A DNA stretch of 64,000 nt from Jejuia sp049889775 (GCA_049889775.1 JBMHCT010000010.1:30225-94224), one strand, 5' to 3'. Shown: positions 41,879-51,595, counted from the first letter of the stretch. Numbers and translations: made by a program. The notes: a model not told the origin generated them from the sequence alone.

Positions 41879-42483
41879 ATACATATTTCGTTACAGGAAT
41901 CTCGACTGATGTTGGTAAAACAGTAGCTTCGGCTATTCTTACCGAGGCTCTTGAAGCCGATTATTGGAAACCAGTACAAGCAGGTGATTTAGATAATTGT
42001 GATACTAAAAAAGTGAAGCAATTAGTATCAAATTCTAAATCTAAATTCCACCCTAATGCGTATGCTTTAAATACACCTATGAGTCCGCATGGAGCCGCAG
42101 AAATTGATGGCGTCACGATAGAATTAAATAACATAGAAACTCCAAAAACCAAAAACAATTTGGTAATTGAGGGAGCCGGGGGTTTATTGGTACCCTTAAA
42201 TGAAACTAATACTATTTTCGATTTAATTAAATCAGATTATAAGGTTATTGTTGTATCAAGACATTACTTAGGGAGTATTAATCATACACTTTTAACCTTA
42301 AACCTTTTGAAGGAGAAGGGGTGTGATGTAAGCTTAATTTTTAGTGGTGATGAGCATCCAACTACTGAAAGTATAATTAAAAAAATGACTACCGTTAGAG
42401 TTGTTGGAAGAATAAGTGAGGAGCCTTATTTTGATAAAAATGTAGTAAGAGAGTATGCAGAAATGTTTAAGGGCAAGCTATGA
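41875..42483 (+). CDS. bioD: ATP-dependent dethiobiotin synthetase
   Basis: 202 residues. The P-loop-like start FVTGISTDVGKTVASAILTEAL is the BioD signature; YWKPVQAG and EGAGGLLVPL complete the active site. It closes the ureido ring from DAPA, CO2 and ATP. It is coupled to DUF2007 upstream and bioA downstream by ATGA overlaps. Slightly short for the family (about 220 residues) but complete. Confidence 0.95.
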   Translation: MNTYFVTGISTDVGKTVASAILTEALEADYWKPVQAGDLDNCDTKKVKQLVSNSKSKFHPNAYALNTPMSPHGAAEIDGVTIELNNIETPKTKNNLVIEGAGGLLVPLNETNTIFDLIKSDYKVIVVSRHYLGSINHTLLTLNLLKEKGCDVSLIFSGDEHPTTESIIKKMTTVRVVGRISEEPYFDKNVVREYAEMFKGKL

Positions 42484-43745
42484 CATTAAAAGAACGAGAT
42501 AAAAAACATCTTTGGCACCCGCTAAAGCAACACCAACTTAATCCTGAAAGTTTAGCTATAGCAAAAGCGAAAGGTTGTATTTTAACAGATGAAGATGGTA
42601 ATGAGTATATTGATGCTATTTCATCTTGGTACACATGTATGTACGGGCATTGTAATGATTACATAACCAGACGCGTCGCATACCAAATGCAACAGCTTGA
42701 TCATGTCATGTTTAGCGATTTTACACATGAACCAGCCGTTAAACTTTCCGAGGAACTCATCAAAATATTACCGAAAAATCAGAATAGAATTTACTTTAAT
42801 GATAACGGATCTACAGCAGTGGAATCTGCTATTAAAATGGCATTACAGTTTTACTTTAATAAAGGTGAAAAACGATCTACATTTATATCATTTGAAAACG
42901 GATTTCATGGTGATACATTTGGTGCTATGAGTGTTTCGGGGCTTTCGGTGTATAATGGTCCTTTTGAAGATTTTTTAATCGAGGTTAAACGAATACCAAC
43001 CCCAAACGGCAACAATCACAACGCTATTATTTACCAACTAGAAAAGTACATAACAGAATTTGATGTGGCAGGTTTTATTTATGAACCACTTATACAAGGT
43101 GCAGCGGGAATGACAATTCACGATACGGATGGCTTGAATTCAATTTTAAAGTTCTGTGAATCACAAGGTATTTTGACGATAGCAGATGAGGTAATGACAG
43201 GTTTTGGTAAGACTGGAAAATATTTTGCATCTGATTATATAGAAACAAAACCAGACATTATTTGTTTAAGTAAAGCCTTAACCGCTGGTTTATTACCAAT
43301 GGCGATTACGTCTTGTACTCAAGATATTTACGATGGGTTTTTAAGTGATGATATTGGAAAAGGCTTTTTTCATTGTCATACCTATTCCGCAAACCCTGTT
43401 GCCTGTGCTGCTGCTATTGCTGGTATTGAATTACTGACTTCAGACCATATTCAAATGAATATTAAAAGGATATCTGAATCTCATCAACACCTTGAAAGTA
43501 AAATTAAGAATCATCCAAAGGTAAAAGCCACAAGACATTTGGGGGTTATTTTTGCATTAGACTTGAATACTGAAATGGCTCGATATGGGGATTTACGCGA
43601 TAAGCTTCTAAAATTCTTTATGGATAGAGGTGTGTTTTTGAGACCGCTTGGAAATACGATTTATATTCAGGTGCCTTATGTGATTTCTGAAAGTGAATTA
43701 CAAAAAGTTTATAACACTATCGAAGCTAGTTTGGATATAGTCTAA
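42480..43745 (+). CDS. bioA: Adenosylmethionine-8-amino-7-oxononanoate aminotransferase
   Basis: 421 residues, class III aminotransferase. WHPLKQHQLNPE, SSWYTCMYGHCN, the cofactor region FHGDTFGAMSVSG and the PLP Lys in CLSKALTAG are BioA features. It converts KAPA to DAPA with SAM as amino donor. It is the last gene of the first biotin unit; the next biotin genes resume at 44961 after two leftward genes. Confidence 0.95.
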   Translation: MTLKERDKKHLWHPLKQHQLNPESLAIAKAKGCILTDEDGNEYIDAISSWYTCMYGHCNDYITRRVAYQMQQLDHVMFSDFTHEPAVKLSEELIKILPKNQNRIYFNDNGSTAVESAIKMALQFYFNKGEKRSTFISFENGFHGDTFGAMSVSGLSVYNGPFEDFLIEVKRIPTPNGNNHNAIIYQLEKYITEFDVAGFIYEPLIQGAAGMTIHDTDGLNSILKFCESQGILTIADEVMTGFGKTGKYFASDYIETKPDIICLSKALTAGLLPMAITSCTQDIYDGFLSDDIGKGFFHCHTYSANPVACAAAIAGIELLTSDHIQMNIKRISESHQHLESKIKNHPKVKATRHLGVIFALDLNTEMARYGDLRDKLLKFFMDRGVFLRPLGNTIYIQVPYVISESELQKVYNTIEASLDIV

Positions 43746-43750
43746 GTTAA

Positions 43751-44179
43751 CTAAATACCCTCTAAACTTTTATCCAGTAGATTGATTTTGGTTTGAGAAC
43801 CTTTAATCAAAACATACAGTTCCTCATAGTGCCATTCACCATCTACTTTATTTCCGACTACAACAATATTGCCTTTGCTTTTTGAACCTGAAATAGGAAT
43901 ACTTATATCTACCTCGCCACTACTATTACTTGTAGAGATATTTCCATTCATGATGCCATCTGCTTCAATAGGTTCGCCTAAAAGCAAAATGACTTCTTGA
44001 TTTTCTGATGCTTCTGCTAAAGCATATTTATAAGGTTCAGAAGACTTTATCACTTTAGTAAAACCATAAAAAATAGCGAAAAAGCCAATTGCAAATATTA
44101 CAATTATTGTTAAACAACCGCCACCGAGAACCCATCCCCAATTTCTACTAAACCAGCTTTTTTGTTGTATGTCTTCCAT
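43751..44179 (-). CDS. Coa1 family cytochrome oxidase assembly-like protein
   Basis: 142 residues. An N-terminal cytosolic stub (WFSRNWGWVLGGGC) is followed by one TM (about 16-38) and a periplasmic domain of about 100 residues resembling Coa1/Tim21 proteins. Bacterial members are poorly studied; an oxidase-assembly role is known only for the mitochondrial protein. It converges on bioA with a 5-nt gap and follows the unknown gene at 44206. Confidence 0.7.
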   Translation of the reverse strand: MEDIQQKSWFSRNWGWVLGGGCLTIIVIFAIGFFAIFYGFTKVIKSSEPYKYALAEASENQEVILLLGEPIEADGIMNGNISTSNSSGEVDISIPISGSKSKGNIVVVGNKVDGEWHYEELYVLIKGSQTKINLLDKSLEGI

Positions 44180-44205
44180 CTTGTAATAAGATAATATTCT
44201 TTTGT

Positions 44206-44838
44206 TTAATTAGGTATATCAGAATAATATACTACTTCTAAAAATAATCTAGTACTAGAATTTTCATCCTCATCAGATTTTAATTCTTTAAAAACACCAG
44301 CAACTTTTAGTTTAGTTTCAGGCAGCTTCTTTTTACTTCTGGCATGCGCAATTATAAATGTTTCAGAATGTAATTCATCTCTTAATTCGTAAACATCATA
44401 CTGATCAATAAGTGGTATCATCATAAATGTTGTAACATTTCCTACCATCAGTGGAATCATGATAAAACCCTTAAAATCTGTTTTAGAAGTTATACGTTTT
44501 GGAATTCCTTCAAGTATAGCACTCGAAGATTTGATAGCTTTCGTTTTAGCCTCCGAAGGGGTCATTTTTAAAGGAATAAATTTGTTATGATTTTGCTGCA
44601 ACTTAGTCTCCATTTTAGATATAATCATCTGTTTTTTGTGATCATCAAGTTTAGACGTAGCCATTTCAAAAAACAACACCATTTGTTGCTTATCATTAAA
44701 TACTCCACCAACTTTTCCTAATTCTGCTTGAGATATAATACCGTCATTGGCTTTAGTTAAAATATTATAAAATCGCCCTCCGTTATCTAGTGCTGCTAAG
44801 GCTTCATCTGCATATTTATATGGTTTTATTTTTTTCAT
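44206..44838 (-). CDS. Unknown protein, 210 aa
   Basis: A 210-residue protein with Lys-rich composition, no signal peptide and no clear TM. A moderately hydrophobic stretch (KGFIMIPLMVGNVTTFMMIP) lies at about 124-143. I do not recognise a family. It is cotranscribed with the Coa1-like gene 26 nt downstream and divergent from the ketosynthase gene. The pair interrupts the biotin locus on the opposite strand. Confidence 0.6.
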   Translation of the reverse strand: MKKIKPYKYADEALAALDNGGRFYNILTKANDGIISQAELGKVGGVFNDKQQMVLFFEMATSKLDDHKKQMIISKMETKLQQNHNKFIPLKMTPSEAKTKAIKSSSAILEGIPKRITSKTDFKGFIMIPLMVGNVTTFMMIPLIDQYDVYELRDELHSETFIIAHARSKKKLPETKLKVAGVFKELKSDEDENSSTRLFLEVVYYSDIPN

Positions 44839-44936
44839 TTTGAAGTTGGTTTACTACTCAAGTTAGTATTTAAAAGTTGAATTTTGTTACAAGTAAAATA
44901 ATTTTATCCTTTATTAAGATAGAAATGTATAACCCT

Positions 44937-44944
44937 TACTTTTG
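44937..44944 (+). promoter_or_regulatory. -7 element for the ketosynthase-bioB unit
   Basis: TACTTTTG matches the consensus and lies 16 nt before the TTG start of the ketosynthase gene, giving a very short leader. The -33 is not clear. Confidence 0.45.
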
Positions 44945-44960
44945 TAAAAAATAAATTGTA

Positions 44961-46118
44961 TTGCAAAAACTAATTTCAATAACCGCCACAGAATCAATCT
45001 CACCATTAGGTACATCTCAAACTGAAATATGGGAAAATTACCTAAAACCTAACCATCATTTGAGTTCTGAGCTATTTTCAGATAAACCTACATGGGTAGC
45101 AAGAATTCCAGAGGAAATACAATATATTATTTCAGAATTAAGAGCGTCAGATAATAAATATAAAGCATTGGACGACACCGTACTTTTTGCAATTTATGCT
45201 TCGAGACAAGCTATTAAATATGTCGGCTGGAAGGCAGAGGATAATTTTGGAATTAATATTGGTTCTTCTCGTGGTGCAACAGGTTTATTTGAAAAATATC
45301 ATAAGTCCTTTTTAGAAAGTAAGGTTTCGGATACCTTAAGCTCTCCAACAACTACATTGGGAAATATTTCATCTTGGGTAGCGCATGATTTGCAGACTAA
45401 AGGACCAAATATTAGTCATTCCATAACCTGTTCAACAGCTTTACATAGTGTGTTGAATGGCATTGCTTGGATTAATTCTGGTATGTGCGATAAATTTTTG
45501 GTGGGCGGTAGCGAAGCACCATTAACGCCATTTACCATTGCCCAAATGAAGGCTTTGAAAATCTATTCAAAAAGTAAAAGTGAATATCCATGTCATGCTT
45601 TGGATTTGAACAAAGCCAAAAATACCATGGTGCTAGGTGAAGGAGCAGCTATGATTTGTTTAGAAGAAGGAGATAAAGAATACGCGTTAGCAAAAATTAC
45701 TGGAATTGGTTATGCAACAGAGGTGTTGGAGCATAATATATCTATTTCAAGTGATGCCAAATGCTTTCAAAAGTCGATGGTAATGGCTTTAGGAGAATTA
45801 AATCCAAATGAAGTTGACGTTATCATAATGCATGCTCCAGGTACTGTAAAAGGCGATACTTCTGAATACAAAGCCATAGAAAAAGTTTTTGGAAATAGTT
45901 TACCCGCTCTTACGTCTAACAAATGGAAAATAGGACACACATTCGGAGCTTCTGGAGCATTGAGTTTAGAGCTTGGGGCATTAATGCTACAAAAGCAGAA
46001 ATTTATTAGGATTCCCTATTTTGAGGAGCAAACAATTCCAAAACAGATTAATACAATCATGGTAAATGCGGTTGGTTTTGGGGGAAACGCGGTATCCATT
46101 TTATTGCGTAAAAACTAA
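44961..46118 (+). CDS. Beta-ketoacyl synthase in the biotin cluster
   Basis: 385 residues starting at TTG. The Cys-His-His triad is intact: C157 (SITCSTALHS), H291 (MHAPGT) and H326 (KIGHTFGASGA). It belongs to the KAS I/II group but is shorter and more divergent than FabF (about 415 residues). Its place directly before bioB suggests a role in making the pimeloyl moiety, a step whose genes vary between bacteria; bioC and bioH are not in this window. That link is inference from context. Confidence 0.87.
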   Translation: MQKLISITATESISPLGTSQTEIWENYLKPNHHLSSELFSDKPTWVARIPEEIQYIISELRASDNKYKALDDTVLFAIYASRQAIKYVGWKAEDNFGINIGSSRGATGLFEKYHKSFLESKVSDTLSSPTTTLGNISSWVAHDLQTKGPNISHSITCSTALHSVLNGIAWINSGMCDKFLVGGSEAPLTPFTIAQMKALKIYSKSKSEYPCHALDLNKAKNTMVLGEGAAMICLEEGDKEYALAKITGIGYATEVLEHNISISSDAKCFQKSMVMALGELNPNEVDVIIMHAPGTVKGDTSEYKAIEKVFGNSLPALTSNKWKIGHTFGASGALSLELGALMLQKQKFIRIPYFEEQTIPKQINTIMVNAVGFGGNAVSILLRKN

Positions 46119-46167
46119 GTATTTCTTCCTTTTAATTGTTATTTTTGATGTACTAACTGACAGATTT

Positions 46168-47262
46168 ATGGCTGAGACTAAACACAACTGGAACAAAGAA
46201 GAAATCCTTGATATTTACAATAAACCCATAATGGAATTGCTTTACGATGCAGCTACCATTCATCGTAAACATCATGATCCAAATACGGTTCAGGTTTCTA
46301 CTTTATTATCAATAAAAACAGGGGGTTGTTCAGAAGATTGTGGCTATTGTCCGCAAGCTGCACGTTATCATACGGATATTGAAGGGAACGATTTGATGAG
46401 CGTTCAGCAAGTTAAGGCTCAGGCGCTGCGTGCTAAGGCCAGCGGAAGTTCTCGTGTATGTATGGGTGCCGCTTGGAGAAATGTAAAAGACGGCGAAGAG
46501 TTTGATAATGTTTTGGAAATGGTTCGTACCATTAATAAGTTGGATATGGAGGTTTGTTGTACCCTTGGTATGCTAACCGAAAACCAAGCGAAGCGTTTAG
46601 CCGAGGCTGGTTTGTATGCCTATAACCATAACTTAGACTCTTCGGAAGAATATTATAAAGAAGTAATTTCTACCCGGGGTTTTGAAGACCGATTGGAAAC
46701 TATTGATAACGTTAGAAAAACTAATGTTACCGTGTGTTCTGGTGGTATTATCGGTATGGGCGAAAAAGTTGAAGATAGAGCAGGAATGTTGGTGGCACTT
46801 TCTACCCTTAATCCGCAACCAGAATCTGTACCCATTAATGCATTAGTTGCTGTGGAAGGTACGCCTCTCGAAGATCAAGAACCTGTTTCTATTTGGGACA
46901 TGGTTCGTATGGTAGCTACTACTAGAATAGTTATGCCAGAAACACAAGTGCGACTTAGCGCTGGTAGAACCCAAATGACTAGAGAAGGGCAAGCCATGTG
47001 CTTTTTTGCAGGTGCTAATTCCATTTTTGCGGGCGATAAATTGTTAACTACACCAAATCCTGATGTGAATGAGGATATGGAAATGTTTAAGCTTTTAGGT
47101 CTGAATCCACAAAAGCCTTTTATAAAAAAAATGCAACCTAAAACTGTGGAGGCTAAAGACTCAGAATACCAATCTCTTGGTGAAAAGCCTAAATGGACAA
47201 GACCAGCACATACAATTGAGCGTAATGAGGTTGCCAAAGAAAAGGCGAAAACACTCAAGTAA
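46168..47262 (+). CDS. bioB: Biotin synthase
   Basis: 364 residues from the ATG at 46168 (MAETKHNWN). Radical SAM motif CSEDCGYC uses C54, C58 and C61; further BioB signatures are GAAWRNVKDG and YNHNLDSS. It inserts sulfur into dethiobiotin. An upstream in-frame ATG at 46066 lies inside the ketosynthase gene and is rejected. A gap of 49 nt separates it from that gene, and the dispersed palindromic element follows its stop. Confidence 0.97.
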   Translation: MAETKHNWNKEEILDIYNKPIMELLYDAATIHRKHHDPNTVQVSTLLSIKTGGCSEDCGYCPQAARYHTDIEGNDLMSVQQVKAQALRAKASGSSRVCMGAAWRNVKDGEEFDNVLEMVRTINKLDMEVCCTLGMLTENQAKRLAEAGLYAYNHNLDSSEEYYKEVISTRGFEDRLETIDNVRKTNVTVCSGGIIGMGEKVEDRAGMLVALSTLNPQPESVPINALVAVEGTPLEDQEPVSIWDMVRMVATTRIVMPETQVRLSAGRTQMTREGQAMCFFAGANSIFAGDKLLTTPNPDVNEDMEMFKLLGLNPQKPFIKKMQPKTVEAKDSEYQSLGEKPKWTRPAHTIERNEVAKEKAKTLK

Positions 47263-47292
47263 TACTCTGAAATTTATTAAACAGCCATAGCT

Positions 47293-47377
47293 CGCGTTAG
47301 GGATTGAGGCATTTGTGGATGCTCCCCGACGTAGGAGGGAGCGACTGCCGAAAGCCCGACCCTTGTGGTAACGCCCT
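47293..47377. repeat. Dispersed palindromic intergenic element, copy 2
   Basis: Begins CGCGTTAGGGATTGA (identical to copy 1) and ends GGTAACGCCC. The interior GCTCCC/GGGAGC hairpin has changed sequence but kept pairing, and the GAAAGCCCGACCC block matches copy 1 with one change. It lies in the bioB-cupin gap. Confidence 0.7.
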
Positions 47378-47386
47378 AAATACTAT

Positions 47387-47416
47387 TTTGCATTTGGTAA
47401 CGTTTTCTTAACTTTG
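47387..47416 (+). promoter_or_regulatory. Promoter of the cupin gene
   Basis: TTTG at 47387-47390, an 18-nt spacer, and TAACTTTG at 47409-47416 match the Bacteroidota consensus, 21 nt before the TTG start. Confidence 0.65.
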
Positions 47417-47437
47417 AATAACTAAACAAAATACTCT

Positions 47438-48292
47438 TTGGCGTTGAACCTACAGGATATTCCGCGTGTACAAACGATTACTAAATCGGATTTTCTAAAG
47501 CACTATTTTAAGCCACAAAAGCCTGTGGTTATTGAGCGGTTTATTGAGGATTGGCCTGCCTACCAAAAATGGAATTTGGATTATTTTAAGTCGGTTGGCG
47601 GCGATTTAACTGTGCCATTATACGATGATAGACCTGTGGATTATAAAGATGGGTTTAATGAGCCACATGCTAAAATGAAGTTGGCTGAATATGTGGACTT
47701 ATTGAAAAAAGAGCCAACTAAGTATCGTATATTTTTGTGGAATGCGCTTAAAGAGATACCGCAGTTGCAAAATGATTTTACGTTCCCCGATTTTGGTTTA
47801 CGATTACTAAAAGGTATACCCATGTTGTTTTTTGGCGGACGAGATTCGCATACCTTTATGCACTATGATATTGATTTGGCCAATATTTTCCATTTTCATT
47901 TTGAAGGAAAAAAGGAATGTATATTGTTTGATCAAGATCAAACAGAATATCTATATAAAATCCCACATTCTTTGATTACAAGAGAGGATATTGATTTTAA
48001 GAATCCTGATTTTGAGAAGTGGCCCATGTTAAAAAAAGCACAAGGGTTTAGAGCAGAATTGAATCATGGTGAAGTACTATACATGCCAGAAGGGTATTGG
48101 CATTACATGCGTTATGTAACCCCGGGTTTTTCAATGAGTTTAAGAGCACTAGCTAGGAACCCAAAAAACTTAGGGAAGGCGATTTATAATGTTTTTGTGA
48201 TGCGTAACTATGATAACGTGATGCGACGGATAAAAGGCCAAAAATGGATTGATTGGAAAAATGAACAAGCCATAATACGCACGCATTCTTAG
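47438..48292 (+). CDS. Cupin-like (JmjC-type) oxygenase-fold protein
   Basis: 284 residues starting at TTG. The cupin_8/JmjC-like fold shows iron ligands H142 and D144 (MHYDID) and distal H222 (EGYWHYMRY). Family members are Fe(II)/2-oxoglutarate hydroxylases acting on proteins, tRNA or small molecules; the target here is unknown. It has its own promoter after the palindromic element and is followed by a decayed gene fragment. Confidence 0.82.
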   Translation: MALNLQDIPRVQTITKSDFLKHYFKPQKPVVIERFIEDWPAYQKWNLDYFKSVGGDLTVPLYDDRPVDYKDGFNEPHAKMKLAEYVDLLKKEPTKYRIFLWNALKEIPQLQNDFTFPDFGLRLLKGIPMLFFGGRDSHTFMHYDIDLANIFHFHFEGKKECILFDQDQTEYLYKIPHSLITREDIDFKNPDFEKWPMLKKAQGFRAELNHGEVLYMPEGYWHYMRYVTPGFSMSLRALARNPKNLGKAIYNVFVMRNYDNVMRRIKGQKWIDWKNEQAIIRTHS

Positions 48293-48320
48293 TTTTAAGA
48301 TATGATATAGTAAGGGATAA

Positions 48321-48473
48321 AATAGCTCTACAGGTAATTTATTTTCGAGCGGATTCGGAATTTATGCTGAATTAAATACGCCTTTTGCTAAATATAAATC
48401 AGGAACATTAACTGCGGCCGAATTATTACATAACCAATTTACGCTTAATTTTGGTGCAAGTTTTAATCTTTAA
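48321..48473 (+). pseudogene. Decayed C-terminal fragment of an outer-membrane beta-barrel gene
   Basis: A frame open from 48321 to the stop at 48471-48473 has no start codon but reads as barrel strands, including GFGIYAELNTPFAKY and finally FTLNFGASFNL, a classic outer-membrane C-terminus ending in a hydrophobic residue. About 50 codons remain; the frame upstream is closed by TAA at 48318. It is followed by a normal terminator. It is best read as a remnant of a deleted porin-like gene between the cupin gene and recX. Confidence 0.6.
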
Positions 48474-48495
48474 AAAGTAACTGTTTACATATAAG

Positions 48496-48530
48496 AAAGC
48501 GGATAAAAATTAACACTTTATCCGCTTTTT
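48496..48530. terminator. Intrinsic terminator
   Basis: The 12-bp stem AAAGCGGATAAA/TTTATCCGCTTT has a 9-nt loop, and T residues follow on the plus strand. It serves the decayed gene and possibly recX from the other side. Confidence 0.8.
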
Positions 48531-48536
48531 AAGGTT

Positions 48537-49010
48537 TTACCCGAAAAGTTCTCTTGCTTTTTCATACACCAAGTGCGTTTCCCAGCCTCTGTACAACAGA
48601 TAATCGATTAATTTTTTCTTTTTTTTGTATTTGTCTCCCGATGAGAGTGATCTGGCTTTTTTTTCGGCTAAACCATTGAAAACCTCGATGTAATCCGATT
48701 CTTCAATTTCTGCAAGTGCTTGATTTATATTAACTTTGGAGATGTCTTTTAATCGTAATTCACGCACTAATCGACGTCGGCCCCAAGCCTTAATTCTAAA
48801 CTTACCCCGAACAAATGTTTTGGCGAAACGTTCTTCGTTAAGATAGTTGTGTTTTAGTAGATGTACAATAATTACATCTATAGCTTCTGGTATCATATGC
48901 ATACCTTCTAGCTTTCGCCTCACCTCTTGATGACAGCGTTCTTGATACGCGCAATAATGCTCTAGTTTTCTAGTAGCCTCTTGTACCGTATATGTTTTTC
49001 TGGTTTGCAT
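48537..49010 (-). CDS. recX: Regulatory protein RecX
   Basis: 157 residues composed of helical RecX repeats. The start (ATRKLEHYCAYQERCHQEVRRKL) and KAWGRRRLVRELRLKDI are diagnostic. It inhibits RecA filament growth. recA is not adjacent. It is divergent from a T9SS cargo gene, with a 7-bp inverted repeat in the shared upstream region. Confidence 0.92.
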   Translation of the reverse strand: MQTRKTYTVQEATRKLEHYCAYQERCHQEVRRKLEGMHMIPEAIDVIIVHLLKHNYLNEERFAKTFVRGKFRIKAWGRRRLVRELRLKDISKVNINQALAEIEESDYIEVFNGLAEKKARSLSSGDKYKKKKKLIDYLLYRGWETHLVYEKARELFG

Positions 49011-49068
49011 TGGCTTTCCAAAAATAACAATTGAAATTATTTAATAGATACTATAAAAACCAAATCTG

Positions 49069-49093
49069 CTATACTGAACAAAATCTAGTATAG
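49069..49093. promoter_or_regulatory. 7-bp inverted repeat before the T9SS cargo gene
   Basis: CTATACT (49069-49075) and AGTATAG (49087-49093) are exact reverse complements spaced by 11 nt, 16 nt before the ATG. It could be an operator or leader hairpin. Confidence 0.35.
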
Positions 49094-49108
49094 TTATATA
49101 AACTTAAC

Positions 49109-51574
49109 ATGATGAAAAAAATTACTTCTGTAACCATATTACTTTTCTTTTGCAGTTTTGCATTAGGACAAACAAAAATAGCTGAATTAACGTTTGAGTC
49201 TGGGGGTGGTTATAGTACCAGTATCCCGGAGTTTACAGATAATGCAAGAGATTATTTTATAAGAACGGATGAATCTAACATAACTGGTGAAGATGTTACG
49301 AATCTTCAAGGGAGCTATTACTTTGCTGCTCAGGATATAAATGGGGAGGGTGCGTTATCTGAGCAAACATTATTAATTAAAGGAATAAATATTAGCGGTT
49401 ATTCAAGTTTAGAATTCAGAGTAATGTTGGCAGAGGACGATGCGGGAGATGGAAATGAAGACTGGGATAATTCTGATTATGTGCATTTCCAATATGATAT
49501 AGATGATAGCGGAACTTATTCTAATTTAATTTGGATTGAGAACAATGGAGCAGGAACAAATCAAGTACCTTTAATTGATACTGATTTTGATGGTAATGGC
49601 GATAGTACAATTATTACAAATATCTTTTCACCATTTACACAAAATATTATTGGAACTGGAGAAATAATTGATATCTTAATAACGTTTGATTTAAATGCCG
49701 AAGACGAGGATATTGCCATAGATAACATCGAAATTTGGGGAATTTTAAACCCTTGTGGAACTGCAGTAACTTGGGATGGTAGCGTTTGGAGCAATGGTAC
49801 TGGGCCTGATTTAACAATACCAGCAACTCTTAATGGAGATTATAATACTTCAACAGATGGAGATATAAGTGCCTGTTCTTTAACAGTAAGTAATAACTCC
49901 ACATTAACTGTTGCTAATAGTACTCATGTTACAGTACAAAACGAAATTAATGTTGATGCCGGAAGCGAAATTGCTGTACAAGAATATGGTGCAATCGTTC
50001 AGAATAACGATTTAAGTACTAATAGCAATAACGGAACCATTACAGTAGATAAACTTACCGCGCCCATGAATGCTTGGTATGAATATACTTATTGGAGTTC
50101 TCCTGTTTCTGGAGAAACCATTGCTGGTGCTATTACGGGCTCTAATCCTGTTAGACGATTTTCTTTTAATGCACAGAATTTTTTGGACGCCACAACAGAA
50201 TCTAACAATGATAATACCGCAGTTCCTGGACAAGATAATATTGATGACGACAACAACGTTTGGAATTCAGTTGCTGGCACTACTGTAATGCAAGCTGCTG
50301 CAGCATATATAATGACCCTAACACCAACGGAATTTGATTTTGGTTTTGGATTTCCTAAAACCTTTAGGTATACTTTTACTGGAGATCTACATAATGGTGC
50401 GTATAGTGTGCCTATTTATAGAAATGATTCAGAAATGAATGATTACAATTGGAATTTAATAGGTAATCCTTACCCTTCAGGAATTGATGCAGATGACTTT
50501 TTAAGTGCTAATAGTAATTTGTCTACTGATGTTATTTCTACCAAGTCAATTAATGGTGCCTTATTCTTATGGTCTCATAATACAGCACCTTCCACTACAG
50601 AAAATGGAAATGCTACAGCTAACTTTGCAAGTTCAGATTACGCTATTATAAATGCAGTAGGAGAAGCTGCTGGCGGTGATGGTATTACACCTAACCGATT
50701 TATCCCCTCGGGTCAGGCATTTTTTGTAGCTATGTCCAATTCAACTTCGGCTAATCCTGTTTCTGGAGATGTTTATACGGCTAATGTTGTGTTTAGTAAC
50801 TCAATGAGATCAAACAATACTATTGCCAATAGTCAATTTTTTAAATCAGAAAATAGTAAGAGCAAGACAGGTACTAATATTTCAAATAAATTATGGTTGA
50901 ATTTAACTTCTGATAATGGTGTTTTTGGATAAATACTTATCGGGTATGTAAATGGAGCAACTAAAAATTATGATGGTATTGCATTTGATACCGAAAAGTT
51001 TTCAGTAAGTGAAGGTGCTAACTTTTATTCTATAATAGAAGGTAGTGATAAGAAATTTACAATTCAAGGTAAGGCAATTGATGATATAAATGAAGAAGAA
51101 ATTATTAAACTGGGCTTTAATACTGATATAGAGGTAGCTACGTTATACAAAATATCTTTGCCACAGTTACAAGGAGAATTTTTATCCAATAATTCAATAT
51201 TTTTAAAAGATAATCTTTTAAATAAAGTACACAATCTATCTGAGTCGGATTATGCGTTCACGTCTGGAGTAGGAGAATTTAATGAGCGCTTTCAAATAGT
51301 TTTTAAAGCTTACACATTATCACAACAAGAATTTGAGTTAGAAAATACTATTACAATAGTGCAGTTGGACGATGAGGTTATGCAGTTCAATAGTGAAACT
51401 TCAGCATTTAAAACTATCGAGATATTTGACGTGTTAGGAAGACCTTTGTATGAACTTAAAGGTAATAATTCTAAAGAAACTTACAATCTCAGTAATTTAA
51501 AAACATCGGTTTATATTGCAAATATAGAGTTGAGTGATGGTAAAAGAATGAGCAAAAAGTTCATAAAGAATTAA
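49109..51574 (+). pseudogene. T9SS-sorted surface protein interrupted by one stop codon
   Basis: An 821-codon frame broken only by TAA at 50930-50932. The first 607 codons give a signal peptide (cleavage near ALGQT, residue 20), an Asp/Gly-rich beta region (about 25-215) and a parallel-beta-like middle. After the stop the same frame continues (ILIGYVNGATKNYDG) for 213 codons and ends in a type A sorting domain (IEIFDVLGRPLYEL and a final KKFIKN). Without read-through the product lacks its sorting signal. The stop replaces a position where related proteins tend to have Gln (CAA). It may be a recent mutation or a sequence error. Confidence 0.85.
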
Positions 51575-51595
51575 ATAACTAATTATTTTAACTGG

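Noticed and set aside
46066..46167. Upstream ATG for bioB
   Set aside because: It lies within the ketosynthase gene, and the extra 34 residues are unlike any BioB; the conserved start is MAETKHNWN.
51158..51574. Independent 138-aa gene with a TTG start
   Set aside because: Same frame as the upstream T9SS gene, and the 75 codons between them are also open and coding-like; it is the C-terminal part of the broken gene.
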